Of a DNA stretch of 6,664 nt, positions 6,055 to 6,664 are shown piece after piece. A program made the translations under genes and the position numbers. The notes beneath the pieces were generated by a model. It made no database searches, was not told the DNA's origin, and was given only the letters and a program-made list of their open reading frames with translations. Position 1 is the stretch's first letter, and each line of letters opens with the position of its first letter. The DNA is from CAYWTX01 sp964461295 (GTDB lineage: Bacteria > Planctomycetota > Phycisphaerae > SM23-33): NCBI GenBank assembly GCA_964461295.1, contig CAYWTX010000156.1, positions 1 to 6,664 on the forward strand, given 5' to 3'.

Positions 6055-6191
6055 ACAGCCCCGCCGGGCCTGTCGGTCCGGCGGGACGGGGTATCGGTAG
6101 GGATAGCGGTCCGAATGCAGCAGGTTGCACTGTTGAACGTATAAGGCGGCCTGGAGCATCGGTCGCTGCCGGGAAGGGCAGACGACGGATG
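6055..6191 (-). other. 23S-5S internal transcribed spacer with a processing-type hairpin
   Basis: This spacer of about 137 bases has no tRNA. It contains a strong hairpin: CCCGCCGG (6060-6067) pairs exactly with CCGGCGGG (6078-6085), extended inward by a G-U and two more pairs to a 4-base loop (6071-6074). It lies directly upstream of 5S in the transcript and may help precursor processing; this role is inferred. Confidence 0.7.

Positions 6192-6664
<473 letters not shown>

Noticed and set aside
6055..6191. tRNA gene in the rRNA spacer
   Set aside because: No cloverleaf or conserved T-arm is visible; only a single hairpin is present.

Overview
The window comes from a bacterial chromosome of moderate to high GC. 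The rRNA genes and the core-like transporter are clearly bacterial. Planctomycetota (Phycisphaerae-like) is my impression from the 23S wording and the permease style, but this is a low-confidence inference because no 16S gene is present.

Layout, left to right. (1) 1-1582, + strand: the 3' end of a LolD/MacB-type ABC ATPase, overlapping by 4 bases a complete MacB/FtsX-type permease. (2) 1583-2089: a gene-free stretch with several perfect stem-loops (1691-1817) and a plausible sigma70-type promoter (2014-2042). (3) 2090-5431, + strand: a compact two-gene restriction-modification operon. The first gene fuses an HsdR-type N-terminal nuclease domain (D...ExK...QxxxY) to an HsdM-type N6-adenine methyltransferase. 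The second encodes a two-TRD specificity subunit built from two similar halves. No helicase/translocase (HsdR motor) gene is present. (4) 5432-5907: a gene-free stretch with a perfect 9-bp hairpin and a GC-rich repeated motif. (5) 5911-5940: a perfect 14-bp terminator-type hairpin between the two converging transcription units. (6) 5948-6664, - strand: 5S rRNA, a short spacer, then the 3' end of 23S rRNA (E. coli positions about 2427 to the 3' end), running off the right edge.

How the genes work together. The ABC pair should form one membrane transporter or lipoprotein/antibiotic exporter; any periplasmic adaptor would lie left of the window. In the R-M operon the S subunit should direct the fused nuclease-methyltransferase to a bipartite DNA target, so cutting and protective methylation would come from one polypeptide. 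This resembles BcgI-like Type IIB enzymes more than classical Type I systems. The R-M genes have visibly lower GC than the ABC genes and sit between conserved loci, which suggests a horizontally acquired insert next to an rRNA operon. This is the most interesting part of the window.
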